Below the pieces are notes generated by a model that worked only from the letters and a program-made list of their open reading frames with translations, ran no database searches and was not told the DNA's origin. Positions 35,420 to 47,700 of a DNA stretch of 64,000 nt are shown in pieces (positions within the stretch are counted from its first letter, which is position 1; each line of letters begins with the position of its first letter). This DNA comes from Parascedosporium putredinis (taxonomy: Eukaryota; Ascomycota; Sordariomycetes; Microascales; Microascaceae): assembly GCA_949357655.1 (NCBI GenBank), contig CASHTG010000006.1, forward strand, positions 1,090,595 to 1,154,594, given 5' to 3'. Position numbers and translations under genes: made by a program.

Positions 35420-35785
35420 AGGAGAAGGTGAACTTGAGTTAGGAACCCTGCTTCTGAGAAAGAAAGACGAAAAGGCCAATGATGATAGTGTCAATATTGA
35501 AGACTGTCGGTTTCTTCTACCTGTGCTAACTTGGTCTCAAGACAACGTAGGAGAATTCGTCTTGAAGTCTAGTGTAGTGTCGTCTGGGGAATTCACATGT
35601 GGAGAGCTCCTGCCGCACATAATACGCGGGGCATTGAACAGCATGAGGCTGACTAATTGCAAATAGCAAGGTGGGTTTCTCCCCACTCCAATTGACTTTT
35701 TTTTTTTTCACTGCTCCAAAGAACCCAACCCGTTATCCGTCCTTCTGCTTCTGTCTAAGGATAGTTAAAGAGCATCTCCTAAAAT
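35420..35785. promoter_or_regulatory. Divergent promoter between GSH1 and UTP15
   Basis: Only 366 bp separate the two start codons, so one region must drive both genes. A T12-type poly-T run lies at about 35697-35709, a common fungal nucleosome-depleting element, on the UTP15 side. An open plus-strand frame spanning part of it (to about 35666) has no recognisable family and overlaps the GSH1 first exon, so it is not called. Confidence 0.6.
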
Positions 35786-37383
35786 ATGGCCTCAGAACTT
35801 GTCCCAACGAAGCCGACGAGGCAGCCCTCGGCCACATCCCTTTTTCTGTGGAACAAAAATATTGGAAGTCTTTCAAGCATCAACTCCTCATTCCGTCACC
35901 CACCAGCTTCGCCATCACCTACATCAGTTGTCCATCTCCTACCTCTCCTAACGATATGTTTGCCGTCACAAGTGGGACAAGGGTTCAAATATACTCCGCC
36001 CGCACTCGAAAGCTCGTGAAAACCATAACCCGATTCCAGGATGTCGCGCGAAGTGGAGATATCCGCGCAGATGGGCGCGTTCTCGTGGCTGGGGAGGATA
36101 CCGGCCGGATTCAGGTTTTCGATATCGGATCTCGAGCGGTTCTAAAGACGTGGACTTTGCACAAGCAACCTGTTTGGGTAACAAAATTCTCCCTATACAG
36201 CCAACCACCATACTCAGTGCTAGTGATGATCGGAGTGTTAGACTCTGGGATCTTCCGACCGGCGAGTCCATAAACACTTTTCATGGGCACATGGATTACA
36301 TACGGTGCGCCAAATTTATACCTACATCAATAAGTCACACTTTAGTGTCAGGTAGTTACGACTCTACCGTTAAAATCTGGGATCCGAGAACCAACTCAGG
36401 CTGCCCTGTCATGACTTTTAAGCATGGGGCCCCGGTAGAGGACGTCTTACCGTTGCCTTCTGGTACTACGCTACTGGCAGCCTCTGGCAATACTGTTAGT
36501 GTGCTAGATATGGTCGCAGCCCGTCCACTCCGAATCCTGTCGAATCACCAAAAACCGTCACATCACTCAGCCTCGCGAAGGATGGAGGTCGGACGTTAGT
36601 CGGAGGGTTGGATGGTCATATCAAGATTTACGAAACCACTGGATGGAATGTGGTATCAACCGCTAAATATCACTCGCCTATTCTCGCGGTTGGTATGATC
36701 GGATCTGGGTCTGGAGATGCGACTGTTGATCGACACTTGGTGGCGGGTATGTCATCTGGTGTCTTGAGCATTCGAACACGACTAAGTGCAAGGGAGATGA
36801 CGAGAGAAAGACAAAAGGAAAATTACATGGATGCTCTCTTGCAAGAAAAATCGGTCCATTTGAGGCGAAATTGGCGAAGCGCAAGCGTGAAAAGTCGGAG
36901 AAAAAGCAGCTTGATTTAGTGGGTGAAGGTGCCGACGTCGTCCTAGCCCAAGACCAACACTCCAGAAGGCAGCGCAAGGAGCGACCGTGGCAAAAGAAGT
37001 TGAGGCGGGGCCAGCTGGCGGCCGCTTTGACGAGGTTTTGATGTTAAAGGGCCTGAATACGGGCCCATTAACATCCTAACACTTTTGCTAGCCCTCCGTC
37101 ATCGCGGAGGCATTCGTAGTGCATTGTCGGGGCGGGACGAGAATTCGGTACAGCCCATTCTCAAATGGGTGAGTAATCACATGTTTGATGCTCGCTATAC
37201 CGGGGTTTGTATTGAGGTTGGTCTTCACCTCATCGACTTATACTCCGATTACATCAGTTATTCGGCCGATCTACGAGAGGGATTTCGACCCTCCACCGGA
37301 GAGTGAGGATAGAAGTAGAGAGGGCACAAGTTGCGTGGCAAACAAGCGGTGCGTTGGAGAGTCTATTAGATCACAGAGCGTAA
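35786..37383 (+). CDS. UTP15: U3 snoRNP-associated WD40 protein Utp15
   Basis: Nucleolar component of the UTP-A (t-UTP) subcomplex of the small-subunit processome, needed for 18S rRNA maturation and linked to rDNA transcription (family role). ATG 35786 starts MASELVPTKPTRQPSA. After a -1 change near 35840 the chain reads PFSVEQKYWKSFKHQLLIPS, then WD40 repeats: AVTSGTRVQIYSARTRKLVK, GRVLVAGEDTGRIQVFD, SASDDRSVRLWDLPTG, LVSGSYDSTVKIWDPRT, VGGLDGHIKIYETTGWN. The Utp15 C-terminal domain follows (LAKRKREKSEKK, PINILTLLLALRHRGGIRSA) and ends VAWQTSGALESLLDHRA at 37383. Frame changes near 36191 (C3), 36550 (A5), 37031, 37050 and 37255; the first two are repaired by one homopolymer base. No intron is needed. 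Confidence 0.9.
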
Positions 37384-37480
37384 ACATCTCACGGGGCGAA
37401 GGTGGGAAGACTTGCTAGAATTCAGTATGACTAATCGTTAACTGTCGTGGAACCATTCAACCTGCACGCTTTTAACTTGT

Positions 37481-38774
37481 ATGAAGTATCAGGTATTAAC
37501 CATGACAATGCACACATACGGATCGCTCCGAAATGTTCACCGAACCGTGAACCGGAGTCGCCAATGGCGTTGGTGGGGTTCACGACATGCCGCTCACCCC
37601 GTTTCTCCATGCCAATACACAGCGGTTTGGTATCGTGCATACCACCATCAACCATCCTCACCACCACCGAACCTCCCTCGACCATTGGTTACGGTTAGCC
37701 AGATTCGAGCGGTTGTAAGAAGTCGTCTTACTATCGCATTCATTGGCGTGTGCATAGTAGGCGCAGGTCTCTTTTACAACGAAAACGTGGAGTCGGTACC
37801 TGTTAGTGGCCGGAAGAGGTTCAACTGTTACGGGAATGGGGAATCTACTCTAAGCGAACAGCAAGTAAGACGGGTTTTATACGAGATCGAAAGCCAGGGC
37901 TTGCGTGTGTTTGCGGCAGATGATCATAGGTAGGGTCAGGCCAGCTAGCAGAGAGCGCTGCCATTTCCAACAAGTCAGGGGCTAGAAGATTGTAGTCTGA
38001 CGAGAAGAAGGGTTGTTTCCGTGAATAACATTTTACGGCGCCTTATCCTCGAAGTGCACTAATGCGCGAAGAGTGGGAGGTCTGGGTGATTGATGACCCA
38101 CGTATGATCCCCAAAGTGAAAACATATATTCCTATAACCCCAATATGGAATCAGTGCTGACTATTTGAGTGCTATTGGGCAGGAATGCTAACGCATTCAT
38201 ATTACCTGGAGGAAAGGTGTTCGTGTACAGTGGCATCCTACAAGTAGCGCGAACCCAGGCCAGTCTCGCGGCTGTCTTGAGCCATGAAGTGGCCCACAGC
38301 CTTGCTCAACACCATGCGGAGCGCATGTCCGCCGCCCTTGGGACCAATATGATACTATATAGCCTAATATTCCTCACCGCTCCCCTTCCTGGCGCTTTCT
38401 TCATTATACAAGCCCTAGGAGGGCAGTTACTGGACACTTTATTCACACGGCCTATGAGTCGAAAGATGGAAAGCGAAGCAGACTATATTGGGCTAATGCT
38501 AATGGCAGAAGCTTGTTATGACCCCCGAGAAGCCCTCCAATTCTGGGAGCGGATGGAGCATATCTCGAGAAGCGCCGGGTCACTAGTAGCTCCGGAATGG
38601 ATGAGCACGCACCCATCGGTATGTACGAAACTCAGACTTTACAGGCCAAAGAGAGGAATGCTGATTATAGTCCGAGATCAGAATCAAAAGAGAATCGAGA
38701 TGATAGAGGGGTGGATGCCACAGGCGATGAAGAAGTGGCAATCTAATGAATGTGATCAGGTGTTTAAACTATAG
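37481..38774 (+). CDS. OMA1: OMA1-like mitochondrial inner-membrane zinc metallopeptidase (M48)
   Basis: Stress-activated inner-membrane protease of mitochondrial quality control (family role). ATG 37481 gives an Arg-rich, acid-poor presequence, then one membrane segment (LTIAFIGVCIVGAGLFY, about 37740) and VPVSGRKRFN, a conserved OMA1 marker. Introns: 37930-37995, 38102-38182 (GCTGAC branch) and 38619-38670. The catalytic part reads NANAFILPGGKVFVYSGIL, then the zinc motif HEVAH (38283-38297), HHAERMS and SRKMESEADYIGL with the third zinc ligand Glu. Frame changes of -1 type near 38052, 38184 and at the last splice junction. The C-terminus ends QVFKL at 38774. AT-rich mutated DNA begins within about 40 bp of the stop, so its 3' UTR lies in or against that block. 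Starts 97 bp after UTP15. Confidence 0.87.
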
Positions 38775-40667
38775 GCTAAGTTTTTAAAAATATTATCATA
38801 GGTTAATATATAAGGTAGTCATATATAACACCACATCTAAGAGGTAGTGCTATCTACTCTGATATAAATATTTTCCTAAAACTAAACTATACTTATATTA
38901 TATACCCCTAGGGTACCCTATACCCTATTATAAAACCTACTTAAAAATAAAATTAAACTTATAAAATAAAGATTAATATCTTATTATAGAAGAAAAATAT
39001 AGATATTAATATAATATTATAATAATATTCTAGACTTTTAGCTCTATTTGATAATACTAGTTTTATATTAATTACTAATATTACTAATATTAGTATTTAA
39101 GTTTTAGAAAAGATTTATATTTAATTTTTAATCTTTAAAAACTATATAATAAACTTCTAAATTAAATCTTTTAAAAATAAATTAAATAAAAGAATTTAGT
39201 TTTTTAAATAGAAAGAAATATATTTTACTAATAGCTTTCCCTTAAAATAAATTCTATAATAATAACTATTATAAAAATAAATTATAATTATTATACTAAT
39301 AAAAGACTATTATTTTAGTTATCTTTCCTATAATATTTCTATAAGAACCTACTTTTATTAAGGTTTCTATAAGGAATATACTTTTTCTACTAATAAATAG
39401 ATACTAATATATTATACCTCTAAATCCCCTAACTAATCCTAAGTTATAGCCTACTAATATATCTAAAAATCTAAGATTACTATATATTACTTTAAAAAAC
39501 TTATTAAACTTTATAAAAGGAAAATAATATATATATTAAAAATATAAATATAAACTAATATAAACCTTAAAAGACTTTACTAATAAAAACTTACCTATAA
39601 AAGTCCTTATATATATCCTTATAAGAAAAAAGGCTTTAACCTCTAATATATAATAAACTTATATTCTCTAATAGATATTAACCTAACTATTAATAACTAT
39701 ATAATAGCTAAAAGTAGGAAAAATCTTCTTATTACTATTATATTAAAATATAGCTATTAAGTAATATTAAAGATATTATCTATAGAAAAAGATATATAAA
39801 TAAGATTACTAATATATAATAATATATTATAAAAAGATAATTAATAAGATCTATAATAAAAAGAAGTTATAAAGATCTTTATTATATATATTATTATTAT
39901 TATTAAATATATATTTAAAAAGTTCCTATTAGAGATATAATATATAAATATAATTTTAAAAGGATTTTATCTATATTGTCTAATATAAAATTAAGATATT
40001 AATAAATAACCTTTTAAAAATAATAATAATAAATCTATTATCTATTATTAGATCTAGATTTTAAAATAATAGCTAAGTAAATATAATTAGAGCTCTTACT
40101 CCCCTATTACTACTTTAAGTAAAAGTAAAAGATAAATAATAATAAATACCCCTTAAGCTATAACTTTAATAAGTTAACTTAAAAAGGAGAAAAGAAGAAG
40201 ATTAGAGAATTTTTATCTATTAGACTTTAGAAATAATCTAATAATTAAAAGACCTTACTACTTTTTTATATCTAATAGATTATTATAACTTATATAAGTT
40301 TATAATATTAAAATATTTTTAAAGTAAAATAAACTTAATCTAATATTATAATTATTATTTAACTTTTAAAATATTAATAGAAGATTATTAATATAGAAAG
40401 TAGATTAATAGAAACTTTATAAATATTATAAATTAAATATATAAAATATTAATATAATTATATTATATAAATAAAATTACTTTAGAGATTATTTATTAAA
40501 AGATAAATAGTAAGATAAAATAAGATTTAATTAATATCTAGAAGTTTAATAATTATAACTAATAAAATATAGATATATAGTAAATTACTTTTTAAACTTT
40601 TTAAAAATATTATTTTATTTTTTCAAAGATTTCTATATAATATTAAAAGAAAAAGGAAAAAGCTTTA

Positions 40668-40675
40668 ATCTATTA
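40668..40675. repeat. Target site duplication, left
   Basis: ATCTATTA, identical to 41257-41264. Confidence 0.8.
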
Positions 40676-41256
40676 AGGCCTTACTATATAATATACTACT
40701 TTTAATAGCTAGTATACTTTTATATAATCAGCCCTATAGGGTAAAGTTATAGTATATTAACTACTAAGTCTAATAGTAAGCCTAGTAAAAGTACCCTATA
40801 GTTCTATACTAAAACACCCTCTACTACTAATAGAATAGGTCCTAATAGACTATTAAATTAAATAGATACTAGGTAAAAAACACTTTAGTATTATACTAAG
40901 ATACTAAAAATACCTTCTAGTAGTACTATATTAAAATACCTTCTAGTATTATATAAAAATACTTTTTAATATTAATTAAGTATACTTTAAATTTGAAGGT
41001 ATATAAAATATAGATTTTTATCTAATATTAGAGGGTATTTTAGTATAGATATAGTATTAGAAGCTTATATAAGGACTAGAGTTTAATAATACTAAAAGGT
41101 GTTTTAGTATAGTATTATAGGGTACCTTTTACTAGGTTTAATTACTATTATATTTAGAGTAGGCTTAAATATTGATATACTATAACTTTACCCTATAGGG
41201 CTGATTATATAAAAGTGCCCTAGCTATTAAAAGTAGTATATTATATAGTGAGGCCT
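40676..41256. mobile_element. hAT-like MITE with ~85-bp TIRs and 8-bp target duplication
   Basis: 581 bp. The ends are inverted repeats about 85 bp long (AGGCCTTACTATATAATATA at left against the reverse complement of the right end), with an internal word AATCAGCCCTATAGGG at both ends. The 8-bp direct duplication ATCTATTA flanks it exactly (40668-40675 and 41257-41264). An 8-bp duplication is typical of the hAT superfamily. No coding capacity. Confidence 0.85.
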
Positions 41257-41264
41257 ATCTATTA
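41257..41264. repeat. Target site duplication, right
   Basis: ATCTATTA, identical to 40668-40675. Confidence 0.8.
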
Positions 41265-42839
41265 ATATAGATATTATTAAAGTTTTTATATAACTTATAT
41301 TTATTAATATAATATAAAATACCTTTAAAATAAAGATATAGTTTATAATCTATTAAACCTTTATAAACTAAAATACCTAAACTATAATAGATTATATAAA
41401 GTTATATATTAGAAATATTTATTAAAGCTTTAAAGAGAAAAAAGAAAAATAGTTAGATTAACTTTTAACTAAATAAGATAGATTTAAAAGAAAGTCTTTG
41501 CTAATAATAAGTATTTATATAAACTTATATTAAACTTATTAATATAAACCTTATTAATATAAACTTTATTAATATTACTATTAGAACCTATAATAAAATA
41601 AAGAGTATTATATTTATAGCCTCTATTACTATTATTAATAGTAAAATAAAAATATAACCTTAAATATAGATATAGATCCTAACTTTATAAGAATATATAC
41701 TCTTTTAAACCTCTAGAATAACTCCTAAAAAGACTTTTAAGATATTCTTATAAGCTTTAGAATATTATTAGAACTTTAACTATAAATAGAGTTATAATTA
41801 TTATTATATATAATAAGATAGACCTTTTAGATATATAGCTAATAATAGTTAATAAGGTAAGATTTTTATCCTTTTTTATAAACTAATATAATAATAGATA
41901 TTATTATAAAATATAAACCTTAGAAAGATATCTCTTTATATCTAATAGAATATTAAGAAAAGAAAAATATCTTTATATATAATTATTATTATTATTATTG
42001 AATGAAGAATTAATATATTAATATATTAAAAGCTAATCTATAAAACTTTAAAATATAATATCTAAAATATCTTAAAATATAAAAAGTTTATCTTAATATT
42101 AAAGTAAAATATAACTTAAATTTTAAAAATAGTTATATATATAAAGATAAAACTATTAGCTTAATAGATATTATAGTTATATTAAGATATAGAGATATAT
42201 ATATCTAATTAAAGATATATAACCTTTATTTAAATAGATATATATTTTTAATAAATTAAACCTATTTTAAAAAAGTTAATATAAATAATTAACTTCCTCT
42301 TTTTAATATAAGAGATAATCTAAAGGTAAGATAAAGAGCTACTATATTTATATATATTTTAACTAATATTTTAAAAAGATATAATAAAGAAAAAAGGAAA
42401 TTATAATAATTAAAAACTATAATAAAACTAAAAATATTAAAAAGCTTATAAATTATAAAAGCTTTTATAATTAAATAATATAATAATAATAAAATAGATC
42501 TTTGAAAGATATTAAAAAGGTAATTAGATTAACTTAAAAGAACTATTAGAGGAATTAGATTAAAGAAATAAAAAATAATAAAGATTTATATAAGATTATT
42601 AACTAATATAAGATATAATTAGTTATATACTAATCTTATAGATATAGTAATAAATAGCTATATATATATATATAAAATATACTAGCTAATAAAAATAATA
42701 TATTATATAATAAGACCTTAAATATAAGGCCTAACTAAGGGGATTATCTTAGTTTAGTTAAAAGGATAATATAGATTTAAGATTTAGATTTACTAAAGTT
42801 TACCTATTATAACCTACTATTTTTCTAAAATACCTAATA

Positions 42840-44150
42840 TAGATCTATACTAAAAGTCTTTTTATACTACTCTACTTCTACCCTTATTATAGGTTAACCT
42901 AAGTTTAATATATATATTTTTAAAGGCTATTTTCATAGCTAAAACTAGTATTTTTAACTAAAAATATATATTAGAAGGTAATTTTAAAGTCCCTCTTTAA
43001 TATTTTATATACTAACCCCTTATATAATAGTAGGCTATAAGGTAGTAAGGGATTAAAGCTATAAGCCTCTAAATTAGCTCCTTAGGAAGCTAATTCTAAG
43101 CTATAATCTACTACCTTAGTTTACTAGTATTATTATTATTTCTTCCTAATAAGTCTATATCTAGATAGATCTTATAGAGCTTTCTCTTTAGTACCTACTA
43201 TATATACTCTATAGGGTTTAAATTAGGGCTATATAGTAGCTAAGTAAAGGTCTAGATCTAGTATTCTTAGTAAAAATATTATATAACTCTAGTAGTATAT
43301 AGCTTTAAATTATCCTATTAGAATAGCTACCTAGGTATATAAAAGGTAAAAGACCTTCTTCTAATACCCTTATATAAGATCTAGTACTATATCCTTACTA
43401 TATAGACTTAGGATTATATTCTATTATTATAAGGGCCTTATTTTACTATAAGATTATACCCTATATTATCTATTTAATTCTATTACTTTAGACTTAAAAG
43501 TTAATAAAATTATACCTATAGGCCTCTTCTAAAGATCAAAATACCTACCCTAGGTAGTTTAGAAAGGATTAGACTAAATATTTATCTAAAAATATAGCCT
43601 AAAAAGGGTATTTAGCTAGGAAACCTTAAAATCTAAAAGTCTATCTTATAGTAATAAGTTTATCCTTATACTTATACTAATAGTAATAAAAGCTAGCTAC
43701 TTATAGGTATATACTAGATCTAGCCTAAGATATTTCTTTAAGACCTATTTTTAAAGGTAGTAATACTAAAATATCTACTATATTATCTAATATAATACCT
43801 AGATAGAGTGCTATATAATAAGGGTTTTATAGGCTATTTTTAGGAAATAATATATTAATTAGATAAGCTAGTACTTTCCCTTAGGCCCTAGAAGCTATAG
43901 ATAGCCTTTTTAGGCCTATCTTTAAAGGATACTATTATTATAAAGTGTTAAATAATATTATAGATAGTTAGTTATATTATATTAAAGGTCTTTATAAAGA
44001 TAGTTAGACTTATACCTATTATATAGGCTAAATAAATAGTAGTTTATACTTTAGGCTTTAAATAAGCCTTTCTAGGCCTATTTCTACTTATTTTAACCCT
44101 AAAAGTATATAAATTAGCTATATTTTAAGGGTATAGATATTAAAGAAAGA
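42840..44150 (-). pseudogene. Tc1/mariner-type transposase, RIP-inactivated
   Basis: On the minus strand 43230-43207 reads SPNLNPIE, the SPDLNPIE-type box that precedes the third catalytic acidic residue of Tc1/mariner transposases. Upstream (about 43310) a DNLKA-like stretch corresponds to the second catalytic Asp region. Many stops are TAA/TAG explicable as mutated Gln codons. Element ends were not defined. Confidence 0.7.
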
Positions 44151-44352
44151 AAGAGGGGTTAGGTGGTTTTATATTTATATTATATTTTTAAAAGGTATAA
44201 AAAGACTTTTTACTATATTATATATAAGTATAATTAATATAAAGCTATTAATATAAGATATAAAAAGGTAATATAATATTTAATAATAAAAAGTTATAAG
44301 AGAATTAAAGTATAATTACTAAGTAGGTTAATAATAAGCCTATAAGTAAAAT

Positions 44353-44765
44353 ATTATAATAAAATATTATACTACTTACTTATAGTTAGTTAAACTATCT
44401 ATAAGTAAGTTAGTAGGTAAGATAATACTATCTATCTCTTTAAGGTAATTATAGGTAACTTAGTTCTATATATATTATACCTATTTATATTATAATAGAG
44501 TAAGGTAGGTATTAGTATATTTAGAGGTAAGTTCTTATCTTTTCTATCTAGGGGATTACTATCCTTTTATATCTTCTACTAGCTAGCTCTTACTTACTAG
44601 TATCTAATAGTAATCCCTTCCCTAGGTTACTAGCTATAATAGTAATCACTTACTATTATATTTTACTAATAATTACTTACTATAATAATAGTTCCTTACT
44701 TAAATAAAGGTTTACTAGCTATTATTAATATTTACTACCTAGTAAATATCTATTAGTATAATAAT
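44353..44765 (-). repeat. Gypsy family 2 copy 1, left LTR (3' LTR)
   Basis: Starts ATTATAATAAAATATTAT and matches 54179-54586 along its length (for example TATATTTAGAGGTAAGTTCT in both). Confidence 0.85.
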
Positions 44766-47700
44766 ACCTTAGTTTAGTAAAAATATCTAATATCTTTATT
44801 AAGACTCCTTTCCTTTTAGATATCTAGCCTTCCTCTTTTTATTTAATATAATAAGGTAAATAAGGTATATATTTACTTAAATAAGATATTATAAATAAAT
44901 ATAATTAGTAAATAATTACTAGTTCTTTTTTACTTTTACTAGCTATTTATTTATATATTAGCTTTTATTCCTATCTTATATTTTAATATACTTTCTAATA
45001 AGTATTCTCTCCTTACTTCTATTCTTTTACTAGTTTTACTACTATACTATATAGCTCTTAGTTCTCCTCCTATAGTTTTTAATATTTATTATATAAGGTA
45101 GTAATCTCCTTCTTATATTATAAGAGATTAGTAATATCTATATTATTATTATTTTCCTCTTCTACTAAAGGGATTACTTTTACTATCCTTATATTTAATA
45201 ACTATTAGAAGAGGGATATAGTAGTTCTATAAGTAGTATTAGGTTTAGTATAAGGTAACTTACTATTTAGGTAAGGGTTAATACTTAAATATATCTATAT
45301 AATAGCTTATAGATAAAGAGTCCTTTCCTTTCTCTATATAGCTAGTAAAGTTACTAGTTAATCTAAGCTCTTTTATTAGTATTCTCTAATAACTTTTTAA
45401 TAGTAGTTACTATTTCTTTCCTTTTATTTCTAGTTAACTAATATATCTAGTAAAAGCTTATTTCCTCTTTACCTTTATCTTTATATAAGTTATTATAGCT
45501 ATTAAAGCCTATCTCTTCTTTATTAGCTTTAATTATAACTTACTTAATTATATTATCCTTTTTATTATCTTATTTATATATACTATTACCTTTTTAATAA
45601 TTCTTATATATCTTTAATATACTTTTTTATAGTTAGGTTACTTACCTCTTTTTATATTTATTTATAAGGGGTAATAATAGTAACCTATTTATTAAAAGTA
45701 TTCTCTAATTTACTATATCTACTTCTTTAAAGTCCTACTAAAATACTAATAAGAGGTTAAATATATCTTTATATACTTAAAGTATAATAATTATTAATTA
45801 CTTAACCTTTTTATATTCCTTTTTATCTTTTTAGTTTAAATAATTATAGTTAATTTACCTTATATATTATAGACTATAAGGTTATCTACCTATTTATATT
45901 TTAGCTAGTATTTCTTATAGAATAATTTAACTATATTTAGGGTATTTCTTTATAATAACCTTTCTTTATAGAGTTCTATAATCTATTCTATAGCTTCCTC
46001 TCTAAAGGTATACTTTTTATCTTCTTAATAGATATCTTTTTCTTATTAGTAATTACTAATATAATACTTTTTAAACCTTTATTTTTAGTTCTCTAGTTAT
46101 TTATCTAGTAGTAAGTAATATTTATTATAAGGTTAGGGTTTAAGTAATCTTAGTAATAAAAGTAAAGAAAGAAATAAGGTTAAGAGGTATAGATAGGTAA
46201 GGTTATAAGGAATTACTTTCTAGGGGTAGTAATATTATAAAAAGTATTTTCTCTTTCTACTTTTCTTAAAAGATATAACTTATTTATCTTTCTAGTTATT
46301 AGGAGTAATTATATTCCTCTATAATACCTTACTCCTACCTTTACTAATAGTTTTACCTTTATAGTAATTTCTAAGCTTTTATATTTTTACTTACTAACCT
46401 ACTTCTTAAGTAATATCTATTATAAGTTATTTTCTAAGTTAGTAAAGGGGTTAACTAATAGCTAAGCTCTTAGGTTTACTTATTTTCTAAATATTAAGGT
46501 ATTTATTAGCTTCCTAAGGTTTATATTTAATACTATCTTATTATAGATTATATCTATCTTCTTATTAAGTAGTAAGAGAATTTAAGCTTCTTATAATAAT
46601 ATTAGTAGCTATCTTTATCCTACTATTATAGCTAGGGCTACTAGTATAGTTAGTATTATTAGGGCTATAGGTATTATTAAGACTACTAATATTTATAAAG
46701 GTATTAATACTTATAGAGCTATTAGTATTTACTATATAGCTACTATTTACTACTTTATCTATCTTATTACTACCCCTACTACTTATCTAATAGCTCTTCC
46801 CCTTCCTCTTCTAATAATATTATTTACTATTAGGTAGTCTTTATAGTAACTATATCTTAGATCTTATAACTCTTTTATAATCTTAAGAGTAAGTTAGTTA
46901 CTAATATCTATAATTTAAATTACTAATATATCTATCTTTATTAATATTAACTATACCTAATTAGAAGTAGAGTTTATTACCTATTCTTAGATTATTTAGC
47001 TTAATAGCTATAATATTACCTATAGATCTAAGTATTATATATAAGTTTTACTTAGCTTCTAAATATTATATAGTTAGTTAACTTTATTAGTTAGTAATTA
47101 CTATTTATTTAATAGGTTTACTATATTATAGTTTATTATAATCTATATTATAATATTATTTTTAGTTACCTAACCTTAGCTATTTATTATTATTATAATA
47201 ATATTTAAGTTACTAATTAAATAATTACTATATATTATCTTATTTATTTATTATTATTATCTTTCTTATTATAAATATTATTAACTTTCCTATTACTCTA
47301 ATACTTACTATCCTCCTTTTATATATAAAATATATAATATAATATAATAGGGATAAGATAAAAGAAAATTTTACTCTTTTAAGGTATTCTTACTAACTAC
47401 CTATAACTATATAGTAGTTACCTTCCTTAGCTTTCCTCTTTTTCTCTTTAGTATTTCTTCTCTTTAATCTTCCCTCTTTAGCTCCTCTCTAACCTATACT
47501 TTTTCTTATATTCCTCTACTATCTCTTCTATATTCCTAAGCTTACTTACCTTCTACTATTTATTATCCTTTATATAATAGCCTTTTTATTTTACTATATA
47601 GCTTCTTCTAGAATATCTATCTTTATAGTCTAGAATTTACTTAATCTTAAATTCCTCTTTACTATTTTAGATTAGTTCTAATAGGTCTACTTCTCTCTAA

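Noticed and set aside
35340..35666. Plus-strand 108-residue open frame between GSH1 and UTP15
   Set aside because: It overlaps the spliced first exon of GSH1 on the other strand, occupies the shared promoter and resembles no known family.
2321..37300. Programmed frameshifting as the cause of the frame changes
   Set aside because: Too many unrelated housekeeping genes are affected, without slippery heptamers or downstream structures in common. Homopolymer deletions explain them more simply.
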